From CAJQQK01 sp963696075 (GTDB lineage: Bacteria > Pseudomonadota > Alphaproteobacteria > Rhizobiales > Hyphomicrobiaceae), in the NCBI GenBank assembly GCA_963696075.1, contig CAVOJD010000029.1, positions 186,001 to 250,000 on the forward strand: DNA of 64,000 nt, given 5' to 3'. How positions within the stretch are numbered: the first letter of the stretch is position 1; each line of letters starts with the position of its first letter. Positions 35,341-43,388 of the stretch are shown piece by piece. The translations under genes and the position numbers were made by a program. The notes under the pieces were generated by a model. It was given only the letters and a program-made list of their open reading frames with translations. It was not told where the DNA came from and searched no databases.

Positions 35341-36864
35341 ATGCCAGCCGTTCAAGAGACGATCGACCAGGTCAAAGAAATCGATGTGGACCAGTACAAG
35401 TACGGCTTCACAACCGATATCGAGAGCGAAAAGGCCCCGAAAGGCCTGAACGAAGACATCGTCCGCTTCATCTCCGACAAGAAGGGCGAGCCGGCCTGGA
35501 TGCTCGAATGGCGCCTCGATGCCTATCGCCGCTGGACGGCGATGCCGGAGCCGACCTGGGCCAAGGTCACCTACCCCAAGATCGATTTCCAGGACCTCTA
35601 CTATTATTCCGCACCGAAAGGCACCGAAGGTCCGAAATCGCTCGACGAGGTCGACCCTGAACTGCTGCGCACCTACGAAAAGCTCGGCATTCCGCTGAAA
35701 GAGCAGGAGCTTCTTGCCGGTGTCCGCAAGCAGGGCGAGCCGAGCGAACTCGATGGCGACGAGGAAGGCCGCGGCGGCAGCTATGCCGGCGTCGCGGTCG
35801 ATGCCGTGTTCGATTCCGTCTCCGTTGTGACGACCTTCAAAAAGGAACTCGCCAAGGCGGGCGTGATTTTCTGCTCGATTTCGGAGGCGCTGCGCGAGCA
35901 CCCCGACCTCGTCAAGAAGTACCTCGGCTCGGTCGTGCCGCAGTCGGACAACTACTACGCCGCGCTGAATTCCGCCGTCTTCTCCGACGGTTCCTTCGTC
36001 TACATCCCCGAGGGCGTGCGCTGTCCGATGGAGCTGTCGACGTACTTCCGCATCAACGAGATGAACACGGGCCAATTCGAGCGCACGCTGATCATCGCGG
36101 ACAAGGGCGCCTACGTCTCCTACCTCGAAGGCTGCACCGCGCCGATGCGCGATGAGAACCAGCTTCACGCAGCCGTTGTCGAACTGGTCGCCCTCGATGA
36201 TGCCGAGATCAAGTATTCGACCGTCCAGAACTGGTATCCCGGCGACAAGAACGGCAAGGGCGGCATCTATAACTTCGTCACCAAGCGCGGCGACTGCCGC
36301 GGCGACAACTCGAAGATCTCCTGGACCCAGGTCGAAACCGGCTCCGCGATCACCTGGAAGTACCCGAGCTGCATCCTGCGCGGTGATAATTCGCGCGGCG
36401 AGTTCTATTCGATCGCTGTCTCCAACGGCTACCAGCAGGTCGACAGCGGCACCAAGATGATCCATCTCGGCAAGAACACCTCGAGCCGGATCATCTCCAA
36501 GGGGATTGCCGCGGGCAATTCCGACAACACCTATCGCGGCCTGGTCTCGGCCCATCGCAAGGCAACCAACGCACGCAACTTCACCTGCTGCGACAGCCTC
36601 CTGATTGGCAATGACTGTGGCGCACACACCGTGCCCTACATCGAGGCCAAGAACGCGTCATCGCATTTCGAGCACGAAGCGACGACCTCGAAGATATCCG
36701 ATGACATGCTCTTTTATTGCCGCCAGCGCGGCCTGAGCGAGGAAGAAGCGGTGGCGCTCGTGGTCAACGGCTTTGTCCGCGACGTCCTCCAGCAGTTGCC
36801 GATGGAGTTCATGGCCGAGACGCAGAAGCTGATCGGTATCTCGCTTGAAGGCAGCGTCGGCTGA
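35341..36864 (+). CDS. sufB: Fe-S cluster scaffold protein SufB
   Basis: A 507-residue scaffold subunit of the SufBCD complex on which Fe-S clusters are built. It has the long SufB-type N-terminus and the beta-helix core with NEMNTGQFERTLIIADKGAYVSYLEGCTAP, SKGIAAGNSDNTYRGL, HEATTSKISDDMLFYCRQRGLSEEEA and NGFVRDVL. Cys and Glu residues used in sulfur transfer lie in the core. It lies 57 bp after the desulfurase. The next canonical suf gene is 1.39 kb away, which is unusual. Confidence 0.96.
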   Translation: MPAVQETIDQVKEIDVDQYKYGFTTDIESEKAPKGLNEDIVRFISDKKGEPAWMLEWRLDAYRRWTAMPEPTWAKVTYPKIDFQDLYYYSAPKGTEGPKSLDEVDPELLRTYEKLGIPLKEQELLAGVRKQGEPSELDGDEEGRGGSYAGVAVDAVFDSVSVVTTFKKELAKAGVIFCSISEALREHPDLVKKYLGSVVPQSDNYYAALNSAVFSDGSFVYIPEGVRCPMELSTYFRINEMNTGQFERTLIIADKGAYVSYLEGCTAPMRDENQLHAAVVELVALDDAEIKYSTVQNWYPGDKNGKGGIYNFVTKRGDCRGDNSKISWTQVETGSAITWKYPSCILRGDNSRGEFYSIAVSNGYQQVDSGTKMIHLGKNTSSRIISKGIAAGNSDNTYRGLVSAHRKATNARNFTCCDSLLIGNDCGAHTVPYIEAKNASSHFEHEATTSKISDDMLFYCRQRGLSEEEAVALVVNGFVRDVLQQLPMEFMAETQKLIGISLEGSVG

Positions 36865-37163
36865 TTAATACCGCCCGGGCGCATGCGGAGTGGAGTGATG
36901 TAATGAGGTACTGCCAGAGCCTGGACCGGCACCTAGGTTCACCCGCCATGATGGCGCCAGCGCGGGAGCAACGGCTGATTGGTGGTGCAGAATGCGAAGC
37001 GGTTAACCATGATCTGGTGGCGCGGCACGAAGAGCTTTATGGTGATTGCGTCAATCGTCTTTTACTCTGGGGCGGCATCGCACCGGCTGGGCGCATGACG
37101 AAGCGTTTGGACGGATGATGCGCAAGGTGACTGTGTTGAGTGTAAAGCGCGTGAGGCGATCGG
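36865..37163. other. 299-bp stretch after sufB without a certain gene
   Basis: A 71-codon frame (36903-37118) begins at an ATG with GGAG eight bases upstream. A 29-codon frame with a hydrophobic middle (37009-37098) overlaps it. Neither resembles a protein I know, and they cannot both be judged real. No terminator with a T-run is visible, so read-through toward sufC is possible. Confidence 0.35.
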
Positions 37164-37415
37164 GTGCTGCGTCGTATTTTGGCAGATCTCACCAGCGTGC
37201 GCGCGTCGGTCTGGCTGGTGCTCCTGGTGCTGATCATCGGGGCCGGCCATATCACATGGGCGTTCCTTGGCCAGCCCTCGCTCGACAACCGGGCGCCAAG
37301 CCTGTTCGATCTGATCGGGTGGCTGTTCTGGATGGCAACCCTGGCGATTGTCGCGATCTGGGCCTGCTGGAAGAAGACCGATCAGGGATGGCGCTGGCGG
37401 TGGTCTCGCCATTAG
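37164..37415 (+). CDS. small two-span membrane protein inside the suf cluster
   Basis: An 83-residue protein with two hydrophobic helices (about 14-34 and 46-67) and a basic end (WRWRWSRH). GTG 37164 has GAGG at spacing 7. No family was recognised. It is the first of three small ORFs between sufB and sufC, all on the same strand. It could be an Fe-S-unrelated insertion or a small accessory membrane protein. Confidence 0.5.
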   Translation: MLRRILADLTSVRASVWLVLLVLIIGAGHITWAFLGQPSLDNRAPSLFDLIGWLFWMATLAIVAIWACWKKTDQGWRWRWSRH

Positions 37416-37575
37416 TCGCAATTTGGAAAACAGAGGCGTCGGCAACCTCTGGATCAAGAGCAAAAGAGCGCAAGCCGGGCGCCAGGATGATTTGATTTAA
37501 GTGATAGCGAGGCTGATGCGAGGGGCGCCACGTCAATGAGCGTCCCCGAAGCTGAAATAACAAGGAGGAAATGCC

Positions 37576-37851
37576 ATGGCAACGACGGCGGAAATTGCGG
37601 AATTGGAACGGAATTGGTTGGCAGCCGAGACCGTGGCGGATGAACTGAAGCATGAGGCGGCGCGTATCCGTTCGAGTGCAAATGAGACAACGGATGGCGA
37701 GGTCAAGGTGATCCTCAAGCGCGCCGAAGAGCTTGAAGCCGAGCACGTCGAGGCGGAGCAGGCAGCGAGCGCTGCCTTCGATCAACTCTGGCAGGCGCGC
37801 AACGGATCGGAGGCGGCACCGTCTGCCCAACACGAGGTGCGGGCCGCCTGA
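37576..37851 (+). CDS. small helical protein inside the suf cluster
   Basis: A 91-residue, strongly charged and probably all-helical protein (coiled-coil-like heptads about 5-75), without cysteines. The ribosome site AAGGAGG before ATG 37576 is one of the best in the window, which supports translation. No family was recognised. It lies between two small membrane-protein ORFs. Confidence 0.6.
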   Translation: MATTAEIAELERNWLAAETVADELKHEAARIRSSANETTDGEVKVILKRAEELEAEHVEAEQAASAAFDQLWQARNGSEAAPSAQHEVRAA

Positions 37852-37891
37852 TTAAGTGGCGGACATGGAGACTGACAGGGAGGCTGACAGC

Positions 37892-38194
37892 GTGAACGTG
37901 AAGATCTGGCGCCGACTGGCGGCCACCGTCGCAGTCGTGATTGCTGTCTATCTGATCGGCTCGTGGATCGTTGTCCCAGGCATCGTCGTTGGCGACGTCG
38001 TAGCAGCGTGTAACCAGGCGCATAACCCCTGGCACATTACGTGGTGGGTCTGTCCCGACCGAACACCGCGCACGACGGAAATGGCAGGCCTCGGTATCGC
38101 GATTGTCGTCATCGCCTGGGTGGCGTGGATCGTGGTCCGGCGCATCGTTGCGGCGCTCGGGTTTGGGGCCGCGAAAACAGAAGCAAGCGAGTGA
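37892..38194 (+). CDS. small two-span membrane protein with two central cysteines, inside the suf cluster
   Basis: A 100-residue protein with hydrophobic helices about 8-30 and 66-88, and a connecting loop holding two cysteines (AACNQAHNPWHITWWVC), which could form a disulfide in the periplasm. GTG 37892 has AGGGAGG at spacing 8, so it is preferred over GTG 37856 or ATG 37865. No family was recognised. It ends 58 bp before sufC. Confidence 0.5.
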   Translation: MNVKIWRRLAATVAVVIAVYLIGSWIVVPGIVVGDVVAACNQAHNPWHITWWVCPDRTPRTTEMAGLGIAIVVIAWVAWIVVRRIVAALGFGAAKTEASE

Positions 38195-38252
38195 TCCGGA
38201 AACCGGGCCTCTGGTGAACAAGTTCGAGATGAGAACGAGGAAAGACTGAATA

Positions 38253-39008
38253 ATGCTGGAAATCACCGATCTCCACGTCAAGCTGGAAGAAGAAGACAAG
38301 GAAATCATCAAGGGCCTGTCACTGACGGTGCCGAAGGGTGAAGTCCACGCGATCATGGGCCCCAACGGGTCCGGCAAGTCGACGCTCGCCTATGTGCTGT
38401 CCGGCCGTGACGGCTATGAGGTCACGGGCGGTGATATTCGCTGGAACGGCGAGAGCATCCTCGAGATGGAACCGGAAGAGCGCGCCGCAGCCGGCGTCTT
38501 CCTGGCCTTCCAGTATCCGATGGAAATTCCGGGTGTCGCGGGCCTCACGTTCCTGCGCACCGCGGTCAATGCGCTGCGCAAGGCGCGCGGACAGGACGAG
38601 TTGACGACGCCCGCCTTCCTGCGTCTGGCCAAGGAAAAGGGCGCCGAACTCAACATCGACATCGACATGCTCAAGCGTCCGGTCAATGTCGGGTTTTCAG
38701 GCGGCGAGAAGAAGCGTTCCGAGATCCTGCAGATGGCGCTGTTGGAGCCGTCGCTGTGCGTTCTCGATGAGACCGATTCCGGTCTCGATATCGACGCGCT
38801 GCGGATCGTATCGGAAGGCGTCAACGCGCTGCGCTCACCCGATCGCTCGATGCTGCTGATCACCCATTACCAGCGCCTGCTCAACTATATCGTCCCCGAC
38901 CAGGTTCACGTCCTCGCGCACGGCCGGATCCAGAAATCCGGCGACAAGAACCTTGCTCTCGAACTCGAGAAGTCGGGCTATGCCGAGTATTCAGAGAAGG
39001 CGGCTTGA
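38253..39008 (+). CDS. sufC: Fe-S assembly ATPase SufC
   Basis: A 251-residue ABC-type ATPase of the SufBCD complex. Walker A is MGPNGSGKSTLAYVL, the signature is FSGGEKKRSEILQ, and Walker B with D-loop is CVLDETDSGLDIDAL. The SufC-specific Q-loop segment LAFQYPMEIPGV is present. ATP hydrolysis drives conformational changes that expose the SufB-SufD interface. It starts after the inserted small ORFs and is followed 7 bp later by sufD. Confidence 0.97.
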   Translation: MLEITDLHVKLEEEDKEIIKGLSLTVPKGEVHAIMGPNGSGKSTLAYVLSGRDGYEVTGGDIRWNGESILEMEPEERAAAGVFLAFQYPMEIPGVAGLTFLRTAVNALRKARGQDELTTPAFLRLAKEKGAELNIDIDMLKRPVNVGFSGGEKKRSEILQMALLEPSLCVLDETDSGLDIDALRIVSEGVNALRSPDRSMLLITHYQRLLNYIVPDQVHVLAHGRIQKSGDKNLALELEKSGYAEYSEKAA

Positions 39009-39015
39009 GGCGGAA

Positions 39016-40344
39016 ATGACGATGTCAGCACCTGCACAAATCGCAAAGACCGCGGCCGAAGAAGCGCTCCAGCGTAACTTCGAAGCCGTCGTCGACACCC
39101 TTCCCGCCGAAGCGGGCTCAGGCGCGGCGAGACGGGCCGCCATGGCGCGCTTCAACGCCTTGGGGCTGCCGCACCGGCGCATGGAAGCGTGGAAGTACAC
39201 CGACCTGCGCACGTCATTGCGCGATGTTGCCGAACCAGCCGTCGGCACCGCCTCCGGCATTGATGCAGCGACGCTGGACGGCGCGCTGGGCGCCCTCGCT
39301 GGTCTGGATGTTTATCGTGCCGTTTTCGTCAACGGCGGCTTCAATGCCGGTCTCTCGTCGTTGCCGTCGGACCCGGATATCGATATAGCCCCCCTGTCTG
39401 CGGTTCGAGCCGCAACCGGGACGGCCTTTGGCCCCGGCGAGGGGCTTGAGGCGGAATCGATCGTTGCCCTCAACGAGGCCTTCGTCACGGATGGCTTGAG
39501 CATCAAGGCTGGCACCAGCGCGCACCTCGACAAGCCCGTCATGATCATCTCGGCGCGAACCGGCGAGAGCGATATGCTCGTAACCCTGAGCCACGAGTTC
39601 GAGCTTGCCCCGATGAGCGAACTGACCGTCCTGGAGACAGCCGTCTCGGTCGGATCGGCGGGCGGGCAGTCGAATACGCGCGTGACGACGGCAATCGGCG
39701 ATGGCGCGAAGCTCGCCCATATCAAGGTCGCCTCGCCAACGCCGATTGTCGACCTCGCCACCTGGACCGCGCGCCTCGGCCGCGATGCGACCTACAAGCC
39801 CGCCCAGTTCACCCCGGGCGCGCCGCTTGCGCGCAACCAGACCTTCGTGACCTTCGAGGGTGAAGGGGGCGACCTGGATTTTGTTGCAGGCGTCCTCGCC
39901 AATGGCACCGATCACATCGACACGACGATCGTCGTCCACCACGTCGCTCCCGGCTGCCGCAGCCGTGAACTCCTGAAGGCGGTCCTTGCCGGCAAGGCGC
40001 GCGCTGTCTCTCAGGGCAAGGTGATCGTTGACCGCGAAGCCCAGAAGACGGACGGCAAGCAGATGGCGCAGGCCCTCATGCTGTCGGAGGATACGGAGTT
40101 TGATTCCAAGCCCGAACTTGAGATCTATGCCGACGACGTTGCCTGCGGTCACGGCTCGACCTCAGCCCAGATTGACCCCGAGCACATCTTCTACCTGCGC
40201 TCGCGTGGCATTCCCCAAGCTGAAGCCCAGGCCCTGCTGACCGAAGCGTTCGTCACCGAGGCGATCGATGGAATTGAAAACGAAGCAATCCGGGGCGCTG
40301 TCGCCCAGTTGGCGCGAGATTGGCTCGCCGCCAACGCTATCTGA
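39016..40344 (+). CDS. sufD: Fe-S assembly protein SufD
   Basis: A 442-residue paralog of SufB completing the SufBCD scaffold. It shows a helical N-terminus with LPHRRMEAWKYTDLR, the beta-helix core and the C-terminal motif CGHGSTSAQIDPEHIFYLRSRG typical of SufD. ATG 39016 has GAGG at spacing 5; the longer frame from 38953 would overlap sufC. It belongs to the same transcription unit as sufC and sufS. Confidence 0.95.
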   Translation: MTMSAPAQIAKTAAEEALQRNFEAVVDTLPAEAGSGAARRAAMARFNALGLPHRRMEAWKYTDLRTSLRDVAEPAVGTASGIDAATLDGALGALAGLDVYRAVFVNGGFNAGLSSLPSDPDIDIAPLSAVRAATGTAFGPGEGLEAESIVALNEAFVTDGLSIKAGTSAHLDKPVMIISARTGESDMLVTLSHEFELAPMSELTVLETAVSVGSAGGQSNTRVTTAIGDGAKLAHIKVASPTPIVDLATWTARLGRDATYKPAQFTPGAPLARNQTFVTFEGEGGDLDFVAGVLANGTDHIDTTIVVHHVAPGCRSRELLKAVLAGKARAVSQGKVIVDREAQKTDGKQMAQALMLSEDTEFDSKPELEIYADDVACGHGSTSAQIDPEHIFYLRSRGIPQAEAQALLTEAFVTEAIDGIENEAIRGAVAQLARDWLAANAI

Positions 40345-40359
40345 TAGGAGTTCCAGCCC

Positions 40360-41622
40360 GTGGCCGGATCACGCCTAGACCTGAAAGTCGTCGACGAACC
40401 GCAGGGTTTCGATCCCGCCCGCGCGCGCCTCGACTTCCCCATCCTCGCGCGCGAAGTCAATGGCAAACCATTGGTCTACCTCGATAGCGCCGCCTCCGCC
40501 CAGAAGCCGGTGCAGGTGATCGAGGCGATGGACCATGCAATGCGCATGGAATACGCCAACGTCCATCGCGGCATCCACTATCTCTCGAACACCGCGACGC
40601 AGAAATATGAAGATGCCCGCGAGACGGTGCGCCGCTTCCTCAATGCCCGCTACGCCGACGAGATCATCTTCACCAAGAACGCGACCGAGGCGGTCAATCT
40701 GGTCGCCTATGCCTGGGGCATGGACAACATTGGCGAAGGCGACGAGATCATCCTGTCGATCATGGAGCACCACGCCAATATCGTGCCGTGGCACTTCCTG
40801 CGCGAACGCAAGGGCGCGGTGATCAAGTGGGCGCCGATTTCCGACACGGGCGAGTTTCTGCTGGAGGAACTGGAAGCCCTGATCACGCCGAAGACCAAGA
40901 TGATCGCCATCACGCACATGTCGAACGTGCTTGGCACCGTCGTTCCCGTCTCCGAGATCGCGCGGATTGCGAAGGCGAAGGGCGTCAGGCTGTTCGTCGA
41001 TGGTGCGCAGTCATGCGTTCACATGCCGGTCGACGTCCAGGCGCTGGATTGCGATTTCCTGACCTTCACCGGCCATAAGGTCTATGGGCCTTCGGGGATC
41101 GGCGTGCTCTATGGGCGCCGCGAAATCCTGAAGGACCTGCCGCCGTTTCTGGGTGGGGGCGCGATGATCGAAAGCGTCAGCCGCGACGAGATCACCTACG
41201 GCCCGCCCCCGGAACGCTTCGAAGCCGGCACCCCGCCGATCGTGGAAGCCGTCGGCCTCTCGGCGGCGCTGAACTACATGATGTCACAGGGCCGGGCGGA
41301 AATTGCGCGCCATGAGGCTGAGTTGTCGGCCTACGCCCACGACCGGCTTGATGAACTCAACTGGTTGACCCTCTACGGCCGGGCGCCGGGCAAAGGCTCG
41401 ATCCTCTCTTTCACGATGGACGGCCTCCACCCGCACGACATTTCAATGGTCGTTGACCGCTCCGGTGTGGCCATTCGCGCCGGCCATCACTGCGCACAGC
41501 CTCTGATGGACCGTTACGGTGTGCCGGCCATGTGCCGCGCCTCGTTCGGTCTCTATAATACTCGCGACGACGTCGACGTCCTCGTCGAGTCCCTCAAGAA
41601 AGCCCACGATCTTTTCGCCTGA
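40360..41622 (+). CDS. sufS: cysteine desulfurase SufS (class II)
   Basis: A 420-residue PLP desulfurase supplying sulfur to SufBCD. The PLP lysine is K240 in FTGHKVYGPSG and the catalytic cysteine is C378 in IRAGHHCAQPLM, the class II position. N-terminal LVYLDSAASAQKP is characteristic. The start is GTG 40360 with AGGAG upstream. No sufE or sufU gene lies in the window, so its sulfur acceptor is not visible here. Confidence 0.96.
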   Translation: MAGSRLDLKVVDEPQGFDPARARLDFPILAREVNGKPLVYLDSAASAQKPVQVIEAMDHAMRMEYANVHRGIHYLSNTATQKYEDARETVRRFLNARYADEIIFTKNATEAVNLVAYAWGMDNIGEGDEIILSIMEHHANIVPWHFLRERKGAVIKWAPISDTGEFLLEELEALITPKTKMIAITHMSNVLGTVVPVSEIARIAKAKGVRLFVDGAQSCVHMPVDVQALDCDFLTFTGHKVYGPSGIGVLYGRREILKDLPPFLGGGAMIESVSRDEITYGPPPERFEAGTPPIVEAVGLSAALNYMMSQGRAEIARHEAELSAYAHDRLDELNWLTLYGRAPGKGSILSFTMDGLHPHDISMVVDRSGVAIRAGHHCAQPLMDRYGVPAMCRASFGLYNTRDDVDVLVESLKKAHDLFA

Positions 41623-41638
41623 AAAGCGCTGACAGGAC

Positions 41639-42100
41639 ATGATGACTGAAAACACGCCCCGCGAACGCGATCACCTCGAACTCGACGTTCGATCTCCGCC
41701 CGACGCCGATGCCGCAGCGGCCGAACAGCCTCGGCCGAAATCGGTGGCCGAAGGCGGCACCCCGGTCGACGGCTCGGCGCTATCGGCGGAGGAGCTCGAG
41801 CAACTCACCGCCGATATCGTTGCGGCCATCAAGACCGTCTATGATCCCGAGATCCCGGCAGACATTTACGAACTCGGCCTGATCTACAAGATTGACGTCG
41901 ATGACGAGCGCAACGTCGACGTCCTCATGACGCTGACAGCGCCGGGCTGCCCGGTCGCCGGCGAGATGCCGATCTGGGTCGAAAACGCGGTCGCGTCCGT
42001 GGCGGGTGTCGGCCGCGTCGGCGTCGAGCTGACCTTCGATCCGCCCTGGGACATGAGCCGCATGTCAGACGAGGCCCGCCTGGCCCTCAATATGTTCTAG
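41639..42100 (+). CDS. sufT: SUF system Fe-S assembly protein (DUF59/MIP18 type, SufT-like)
   Basis: A 153-residue protein with an acidic, alanine-rich, probably disordered N-terminus (1-50) and a C-terminal DUF59 domain. It carries YDPEIPADIYELGLIY and C104 in LTAPGCPVAGEM, plus DPPWDMSRMSDEARLALNMF. SufT-like proteins help mature Fe-S proteins. It follows sufS by 16 bp, as in most alphaproteobacterial suf operons. The symbol is used in the broad family sense. Confidence 0.9.
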   Translation: MMTENTPRERDHLELDVRSPPDADAAAAEQPRPKSVAEGGTPVDGSALSAEELEQLTADIVAAIKTVYDPEIPADIYELGLIYKIDVDDERNVDVLMTLTAPGCPVAGEMPIWVENAVASVAGVGRVGVELTFDPPWDMSRMSDEARLALNMF

Positions 42101-42217
42101 TCTGCCCAAATCTCCCGCGCCCCTTTGTCCCGCGTAAGCATCTCGCGTGGTGCACCTCGACATCCGGCCGCGAATACCTAAGTCTATTGAAACGATTTGC
42201 TCCGACAGGAGAGTTCG

Positions 42218-42607
42218 ATGACTGACAATGTCCGCCCCCGGCCTCAGATCATGACCGTGACGGAACGCGCCGCGGATCAGATCCGCGACGTCATGGCAAC
42301 GAAGCCTGACGCGGTGGCGCTCAAGATCGGCCTCAAGAAGGGCGGCTGTGCGGGCATGGAGTACACGCTCGACTGGGCCGAGGAGATCGGCAAGTACGAC
42401 GAAGTCGTCGAGACCAACGGCGTCAAGCTGCTGATCGACCCGATGGCGGTCATGTATATGTTCGGCACCGTCATGGATTTCGAGACGAATAAGTTTTCCG
42501 CCCAGTTCGTCTTCAATAACCCGAACCAGACGTCCGCCTGCGGGTGCGGCGAATCCGTTGAGTTGCAGGCGGCCGACCCAAAAGCACTGCAGAACGCAGC
42601 GAACTGA
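42218..42607 (+). CDS. sufA: A-type Fe-S carrier (SufA/IscA family)
   Basis: A 129-residue HesB/IscA carrier passing assembled clusters to client proteins. The three ligand cysteines are C44 (GGCAGMEY), C108 and C110 (ACGCGES). ATG 42218 has AGGAGAG upstream; the frame start 21 bases earlier is less likely. The 117-bp gap before it may hold its own promoter, but no clear one is seen. It is the last suf gene. Confidence 0.95.
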   Translation: MTDNVRPRPQIMTVTERAADQIRDVMATKPDAVALKIGLKKGGCAGMEYTLDWAEEIGKYDEVVETNGVKLLIDPMAVMYMFGTVMDFETNKFSAQFVFNNPNQTSACGCGESVELQAADPKALQNAAN

Positions 42608-42648
42608 GCCGGTCGGTCCCCCCCGCGCATGCGGCAAGGCACGCCACG

Positions 42649-43257
42649 ATGGATGATCTCCGCGAGCTGTTGGCCCTCCTGAGCGCTCCGTCGCCGGGTG
42701 AAGACTGGATGCGGCCCGACTGGGTCGACGACGTGTTGGGCTTCTGGTTCGGTGAACTTGAGCCGGCGGATTGGTTCAAGAAGAGCGACCGAACGGATGC
42801 TGCCATTCGCGATCGCTTCGCAAAGCTCTATGCAGCGCTCTCGCGTCAAGACGCGGATGCGTTGGCCGCCTCTCCGCGCCAGGCACTCGCCGCCGTCATC
42901 GTCCTCGATCAGTTCTCACGCAACATGTTTCGCGCCAACCGGCAGGCGTTCGCAACCGACCCGCTGGCCCGGACCATTGCCGCCCGGGCTGTCGACGCCG
43001 GCTTCGATGCAGGCATGACGACGAATGAGCGGGTATTTCTCTATCTCCCCTTCGAGCACAGCGAAGATCTCGCCGACCAGCACCGCGCGGTGGAGCTGAT
43101 TTCAGTGCTCGGCAACGACGACTACACGAAATACGCCATCGCCCACCGCGACGTGATTGAACGCTTCGGCCGTTTCCCCCACCGCAATGCCGCACTCGAC
43201 CGCGTCTCGACACCGGCCGAAGCGGCCTATCTCGCCGAGCCGGGCAGCGGGTTCTGA
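42649..43257 (+). CDS. DUF924 family protein
   Basis: A 202-residue helical protein. The family signature is clear: VLGFWFGELEPADWFKKSD at about 27-45, FAKLYAAL, AAVIVLDQFSRNMFR, FLYLPFEHSEDLADQ and FGRFPHRNAALDR. The fold is TPR-like and no biochemical function is established. It may be transcribed with sufA (41 bp apart), though a functional link is not implied. Confidence 0.9.
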   Translation: MDDLRELLALLSAPSPGEDWMRPDWVDDVLGFWFGELEPADWFKKSDRTDAAIRDRFAKLYAALSRQDADALAASPRQALAAVIVLDQFSRNMFRANRQAFATDPLARTIAARAVDAGFDAGMTTNERVFLYLPFEHSEDLADQHRAVELISVLGNDDYTKYAIAHRDVIERFGRFPHRNAALDRVSTPAEAAYLAEPGSGF

Positions 43258-43310
43258 ATGGATTTCAGGTGACGCAGGCGCTTGATACCGCTCCACATCG
43301 CGCAACGGCG

Positions 43311-43342
43311 CTTCGAGCGCGACGGTTGCGTCGCGCTCGAAG
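43311..43342. terminator. perfect 13-bp hairpin between convergent genes
   Basis: CTTCGAGCGCGAC (43311-43323) and its exact complement (43330-43342) enclose GGTTGC. It lies between the stops of the DUF924 gene and the RhlE-like helicase, so a bidirectional terminator is likely although no T-run follows on either side. Confidence 0.5.
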
Positions 43343-43388
43343 GGGTCCGAAAGCAAAAACCGATGCCGTTCTGCCGTCAGCGATGCCC

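Noticed and set aside
37009..37098. A 29-codon ORF with a hydrophobic middle after sufB
   Set aside because: Weak ribosome site, overlaps another doubtful ORF, and no relative is known; kept only as a note in the gap entry.
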